The translations under genes were made by a program, and so were the position numbers. DNA of 10,449 bases from Pseudomonadota bacterium (GTDB taxonomy: Bacteria; Pseudomonadota; Gammaproteobacteria; Halothiobacillales; Halothiobacillaceae), in the NCBI GenBank assembly GCA_021795795.1, contig JAJYPA010000262.1, positions 1 through 10,449 on the forward strand, given 5' to 3'. The notes beneath the pieces are model-generated. The model had not been told where the DNA came from, made no database searches, and was given only the letters and a program-made list of their open reading frames with translations. Each line of letters begins with the position of its first letter. Positions within the stretch are counted from its first letter, which is position 1. Shown piece by piece: positions 7,783 through 10,449 of this stretch.

Positions 7783-8028
7783 ATGTCAGACAAGCAATGG
7801 TCGGAGGAACTACAGCAATACACCCGCGAATTACTGGACAAGGGAACCTTTGGAATAAATCCATTGACCTGCGAAGTGTGTTTCAAGCATATCAATGGCC
7901 AGTATGGCTTCATTGACGCCCGCGATGCGAGCGACGAGAGATATCAAATGCATGTGCGCGGAAGTGAAGAGACTATCAGTTTTCCTGACTCAGCATCATT
8001 GGTAGAGTCAGGATGGGCTTTAGACTAA
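7783..8028 (+). CDS. Small unrecognised protein, 81 aa
   Basis: The ATG lies 2 nt after the phosphatase stop, with GAGGG 8 nt upstream, so co-translation with the phosphatase is likely. The product is acidic and has a CEVC pair (Cys30, Cys33), a possible half metal site, and no membrane segment. Its start context (GAGGG, then ATGTCAGA) resembles that of the 301-aa gene at 5733. No family is recognised. It may be an accessory or inhibitor protein for the phosphatase; that rests on position only. Confidence 0.68.
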   Translation: MSDKQWSEELQQYTRELLDKGTFGINPLTCEVCFKHINGQYGFIDARDASDERYQMHVRGSEETISFPDSASLVESGWALD

Positions 8029-8063
8029 CTGGTTTTATGACAAAACAGAAAACGATTTATTTT

Positions 8064-8071
8064 AAAGGAGG
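8064..8071 (+). promoter_or_regulatory. Strong ribosome binding site of 108-aa gene
   Basis: AAAGGAGG lies 7 nt before the ATG at 8079. It fixes the start there rather than at in-frame codons further upstream that overlap the preceding gene. Confidence 0.8.
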
Positions 8072-8078
8072 CCAGACA

Positions 8079-8405
8079 ATGGAAAAGGAAATGCCGTGCT
8101 GGATTGTTTCATCAATAAGCCCAAAAATAACTAGTCTAGTACTCCTCAGCGAAGAGAGAGCGAAAGAAGAAGCGGTGAAGTTATATGGCATGCTTCTAAG
8201 TGAAGCGTTTGCCGAGTTTGAATCTGACTATCCAGATCGGGCTATTTGTTGTGATTTACAGGGCATCATTTCCAGCGCTAAGAATAACATCAAAAAAACC
8301 GATGATGGTTACTGCTACATTGAGGGAGAATCAATAAAAATATCTAAGAACAATTACGTAGATACTCAGTCTATATCTATTACTAAAGCCATAGCTATTT
8401 TCTGA
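8079..8405 (+). CDS. Unrecognised AT-rich 108-aa protein
   Basis: The start is set by a near-perfect ribosome site 7 nt upstream. The N-terminal half is helical-looking (about residues 24-50, with SEERAKEEAVKLYGMLL); the C-terminal half is rich in Lys, Asn, Ile and Ser, with a repeated SISITKAIAIF-like beta pattern. No family is recognised and no membrane segment is clear. Its second half is markedly richer in A and T than its neighbours, and it uses many ATA and AAA codons, which suggests separate acquisition. It lies 50 nt after the 81-aa gene and may be the last gene of the plus-strand transcript. An immunity or accessory role cannot be told from the sequence. Confidence 0.65.
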   Translation: MEKEMPCWIVSSISPKITSLVLLSEERAKEEAVKLYGMLLSEAFAEFESDYPDRAICCDLQGIISSAKNNIKKTDDGYCYIEGESIKISKNNYVDTQSISITKAIAIF

Positions 8406-8552
8406 TGTGTATTTTCTTTAGAAAGAAAAATATTACGGAGAATGCGACATCCGATTTTGCAGGCTACGCAGTGCATTGGACGTGCTGATCAATGATGCCG
8501 TGTCTAAAATGGAACCCGATACGATAGCTAAATTTTAATGGAAATATTGGCT

Positions 8553-8747
8553 TTATGACTTCCAAGTGTAGCGGGGTGGAGGCAGGGCTCCGCCAAAGCA
8601 TTCCGTACCACATTGATTTTCGCAAGCCCCATGTATCCAGAAATCACCACAACTGCATGAATGTTTGGGGAAATCGTAGACATGGGTGGCATAGGGCATT
8701 AACAGACGACTATATGCCCTTGCAATCAGTCGGATAGTCTCATACAT
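8553..8747 (-). CDS. Possible small SWIM-like cysteine protein, 64 aa
   Basis: A minus-strand ORF has AGGA 7 nt before its ATG. Its centre reads CSCGDFWIHGACEN, which fits the spacing of a SWIM zinc finger (CxC, x8, CxH), except that the final His is Asn here. Two more cysteines follow (QCG, TEC). SWIM fingers bind nucleic acid or protein, often in transposases and recombination factors. The ORF is short, lies alone in a decayed region, and is opposite in direction to its left neighbour, so it may be a fragment or chance. Confidence 0.35.
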   Translation of the reverse strand: MYETIRLIARAYSRLLMPYATHVYDFPKHSCSCGDFWIHGACENQCGTECFGGALPPPRYTWKS

Positions 8748-8856
8748 GACGTGGTCCTGGTTAGGAGGGCTCGTCGCAGGTCTTCTTTATAAATTCATGC
8801 AAGAAGGAAAGACTGATATGCGTTTTAGAGAAGCACTTAAACAAGTCGATATATAA
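8746..8856 (+). CDS. Possible 36-aa membrane micro-ORF
   Basis: It starts with MTWSWLGGLVAGLLYKF, a short hydrophobic segment, then a charged tail ending QVDI. No ribosome site precedes the ATG, and the frame upstream is open back to 8695, so it could instead be the tail of a lost gene. The call is weak. Confidence 0.2.
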   Translation: MTWSWLGGLVAGLLYKFMQEGKTDMRFREALKQVDI

Positions 8857-9019
8857 TCGTTTAAAGTTTAAAAACGAAGGTTTAATAGATACTTCCTTTC
8901 TGGACACTTTCGGGGCCATTTCTGGCACTGATTCTGTCCATCAACTTGTCGATCTTCTTTGTGCAGCAAACGTCACCGGGCGATTTTACGTGCTGCCCAC
9001 CAATTTCTGAATGACTGCA

Positions 9020-9055
9020 AACGCTGCTTATGTATATATATACATAAGCAGCGTT
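9020..9055. repeat. Perfect 36-bp palindrome at right end
   Basis: Every base pairs around the centre 9037/9038. The 20-bp core equals that of the left palindrome, while the outer arms (AACGCTGC/GCAGCGTT) are unrelated in sequence to the left arms yet fully self-complementary. Confidence 0.9.
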
Positions 9056-9154
9056 ATGTATACCTCGCGATTATGTATAGCATCTACGGCGGTGTGGCTG
9101 AATACCCTGTAAATATTGATCTTGCTGTAGATGTTGCGCCCGGATGATATACAT
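9020..9154 (+). repeat. Right recombinase-type end repeat
   Basis: This copy reads outward on the plus strand: palindrome (9020-9055), tandem boxes TTATGTATACCTCG and GATTATGTATAGC (9054-9081), a spacer with TGGCTG at 9095 and CCCTGT at 9105, and an inverted box ATATACAT (9147-9154). It matches 153-21 in reverse complement, gap-free and with the same spacing. The tyrosine recombinase gene starts 50 bp beyond the distal box, so that box may also overlap the gene's promoter. Confidence 0.85.
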
Positions 9155-9191
9155 AATCTGAGTGATACGTTGAAGTGATGATTCTTCTACT

Positions 9192-9196
9192 GGAGG
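9192..9196 (+). promoter_or_regulatory. Ribosome binding site of recombinase gene
   Basis: GGAGG lies 8 nt before the ATG at 9205. It falls in the loop of a possible weak hairpin (GATGAT at 9177-9182 with ATCATC at 9199-9204). Confidence 0.75.
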
Positions 9197-9204
9197 TCAT
9201 CATC

Positions 9205-10449
9205 ATGAAACGTACCAATCCATTTTACTCCTCTCCTGAGGCATTCCTCCTCGCCAGTGTGCTTGCGCCGCACATGGACGCATACACAGCCCACCTACAG
9301 CTTGGCCGTTATGCTACTAGCACAATCCAGGGCTACATTTTGGGTCTTGTGCATTTTGCACACTGGATGGCTAAAGATAATATTTCCATCAACTTACTGA
9401 ATGAGATGGTTATTCATCGATTCCTAAATGATCACCTCCCCCACTGTGACTGTCCATCCCCGGTTAATCGTGACTTCTTCACCTTGCGGGCAACACTCGG
9501 TAATCTGCTGAAGGTATTGCGCGAACAAGGAGTAATCGCCGAGCAGCCCGCACCTACGGGCGATATCGCTGACGAACTAAGTCGGTATCACGCATACATG
9601 CATAATGTGCGAGGGCTCAGTGTAATGACATGCCGTGGGCGGCTACGCACCATCCAACGGCTCCTACTACACAAATTTGAAGACCGTCCCGTCGAGATGG
9701 AAACGTTACAACCCAATGATATTCGTCAATTTGTTGCCAATCAGCTCAAGCAAGTAGACACAATTTCTAATGCGAAGGCGTTGGCTGCTGCATTGCGCGA
9801 TTATTTAGGCTATAGAGCAACCTGCGGTGACCACGTGGATAGCATGCTTGGCGTGATATCCTTGCCTGCTAACTGGAGTTTGGCTTCTTTGCCGCGTGCG
9901 CTCGCACCCGCTGATGTTGACCGTCTTCTCGAATCATTCAATGCCGCGCTTCCATCTCCAAAACGCGGCTACGCCATGGTGCGCTGCGCCCTAGACATAG
10001 GCTTGCGCTGTAGTGAAATAGCCAGTCTTCAACTGTCTGATATCGACTGGCGTTCCGGCACCGTCACGCTCAATCGGACAAAGGCGCTGCGCCAGGACAT
10101 CTTGCCACTGCCAACTATTACCGGAGAGGCGCTGGCAGACTACATCCGCTATGAACGCCCCAAAACCACCAATCAGGGGGTCTTTGTTCGTGTTTATGCG
10201 CCCCACGATCAGTCAATTAGTGTTGACACAGTCCACCGCGTGATACGTGATGCCTACCACCGCATCGGCCTGACGCATGGGCGCTCTCATGCATTGCGCC
10301 ACACGCTGGCATGCCAACTGGTCAATCATGGTAGCTCACTCAAGGAAGTAGCCGATCTTCTGCGGCATCGCTCGCTGAATACCTCACTCATTTACGCCAA
10401 GCTGGATATCACGAGTCTGGCCGCTGTCGCCTTACCGTGGCCGGGGAGC
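9205..10449 (+). CDS. Tyrosine recombinase/integrase, 3' end outside window
   Basis: The frame is open for 415 codons to the window edge. The N-terminal part (about residues 20-110 and 120-205) looks like SAM-like core-binding domains. The catalytic domain (about 230-410) shows Arg268 (GLRCSEI), Lys293, His362-x2-Arg365 (SHALRHT), His388 (LLRHRS) and the nucleophile Tyr397 (LIYAKLD), so the enzyme should be active. The last residues (VALPWPGS) look like a normal C-terminus, so the stop is probably just beyond. Such enzymes cut and rejoin DNA at specific sites through a 3'-phosphotyrosine link. It lies directly outside the right end repeat, whose TGTATA boxes are its likely binding sites. It resembles the recombinases of RIT elements, where three such genes follow one another; only one is visible. 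Confidence 0.93.
   Translation, partial: MKRTNPFYSSPEAFLLASVLAPHMDAYTAHLQLGRYATSTIQGYILGLVHFAHWMAKDNISINLLNEMVIHRFLNDHLPHCDCPSPVNRDFFTLRATLGNLLKVLREQGVIAEQPAPTGDIADELSRYHAYMHNVRGLSVMTCRGRLRTIQRLLLHKFEDRPVEMETLQPNDIRQFVANQLKQVDTISNAKALAAALRDYLGYRATCGDHVDSMLGVISLPANWSLASLPRALAPADVDRLLESFNAALPSPKRGYAMVRCALDIGLRCSEIASLQLSDIDWRSGTVTLNRTKALRQDILPLPTITGEALADYIRYERPKTTNQGVFVRVYAPHDQSISVDTVHRVIRDAYHRIGLTHGRSHALRHTLACQLVNHGSSLKEVADLLRHRSLNTSLIYAKLDITSLAAVALPWPGS

Larger units (their letters stand above)
8406..9019. other. Gene-poor stretch inside the right end repeat
   Basis: About 610 bp hold no confident gene. Visible are an A/T hairpin (TTTTCTTT at 8412-8419 with AAAGAAAA at 8422-8429), a frame open from 8422 to 8538 without ATG that ends in a protein-like run (ALDVLINDAV), two small overlapping ORFs around 8746, and a second ATG-less open frame at 8765-9010. 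TCGTTT at 8857-8862 pairs with AAACGA at 8872-8877. The look is of decayed or rearranged sequence near an insertion end. Confidence 0.5.

Noticed and set aside
8902..8939. GGACA...TGTCC-bounded segment that looks like an insertion-sequence end
   Set aside because: The inverted match is only 5 bp, no transposase is nearby, and the TGGACACTTT it contains also occurs at 6962 by chance-level similarity.
1..10449. CRISPR array, tRNA or rRNA genes
   Set aside because: No regularly spaced repeats, cloverleaf-like segments or rRNA signatures were seen on either strand; the only repeats are the two end structures.

Overview
The window looks like an accessory island from a Gram-negative bacterium, most likely a pseudomonad-type proteobacterium (Pseudomonadota). 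Base composition is moderate, most genes have clear Shine-Dalgarno sites, and the protein families are typical of proteobacterial defence and mobile regions. No rRNA, tRNA, CRISPR array or core housekeeping gene is visible, so the genus cannot be fixed.

Layout. A complex repeat of about 133 bp sits at each side in opposite orientation (21-153 and 9020-9154). Each copy has a long perfect palindrome on its inner side, two tandem TTATGTATA-type boxes, and a third, inverted box at exactly the same distance from the palindrome centre. Just outside the right copy a tyrosine recombinase gene begins (9205) and runs off the window with every catalytic residue visible. Between the repeats lie two divergent gene clusters that share a control region (5505-5732).

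Minus-strand cluster, in order of transcription: a five-helix membrane protein (5504-5001), a DUF2779 protein combining a Cas4/RecB-like PD-(D/E)XK nuclease with an iron-sulfur cysteine set and a DEDDy-type exonuclease-like domain (5001-3541), a WYL-domain regulator (3548-2517), and a DUF262/HNH protein of the GmrSD/BrxU/SspE type (2495-276). Stops and starts overlap by 1 and 8 nt or are 21 nt apart, so this is an operon. Its members are typical of anti-phage defence islands.

Plus-strand cluster: an unrecognised acidic 301-aa protein (5733), a small basic ORF coupled to it by an ATGCCTAA overlap (6631), a PP2C-type Ser/Thr phosphatase (7007), and two small unrecognised proteins (7783 and 8079). 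The last is AT-rich. A gene-poor stretch of about 600 bp follows, with at most small or decayed ORFs, one of which (minus strand) has a SWIM-like cysteine pattern.

Interpretation (inference): a cargo of nuclease, regulator and phosphatase genes is bounded by inverted ends of a tyrosine-recombinase element, possibly of the RIT (recombinase-in-trio) type, and the cargo may be a two-arm defence system. Known families support the left arm. The function of the right arm is open.
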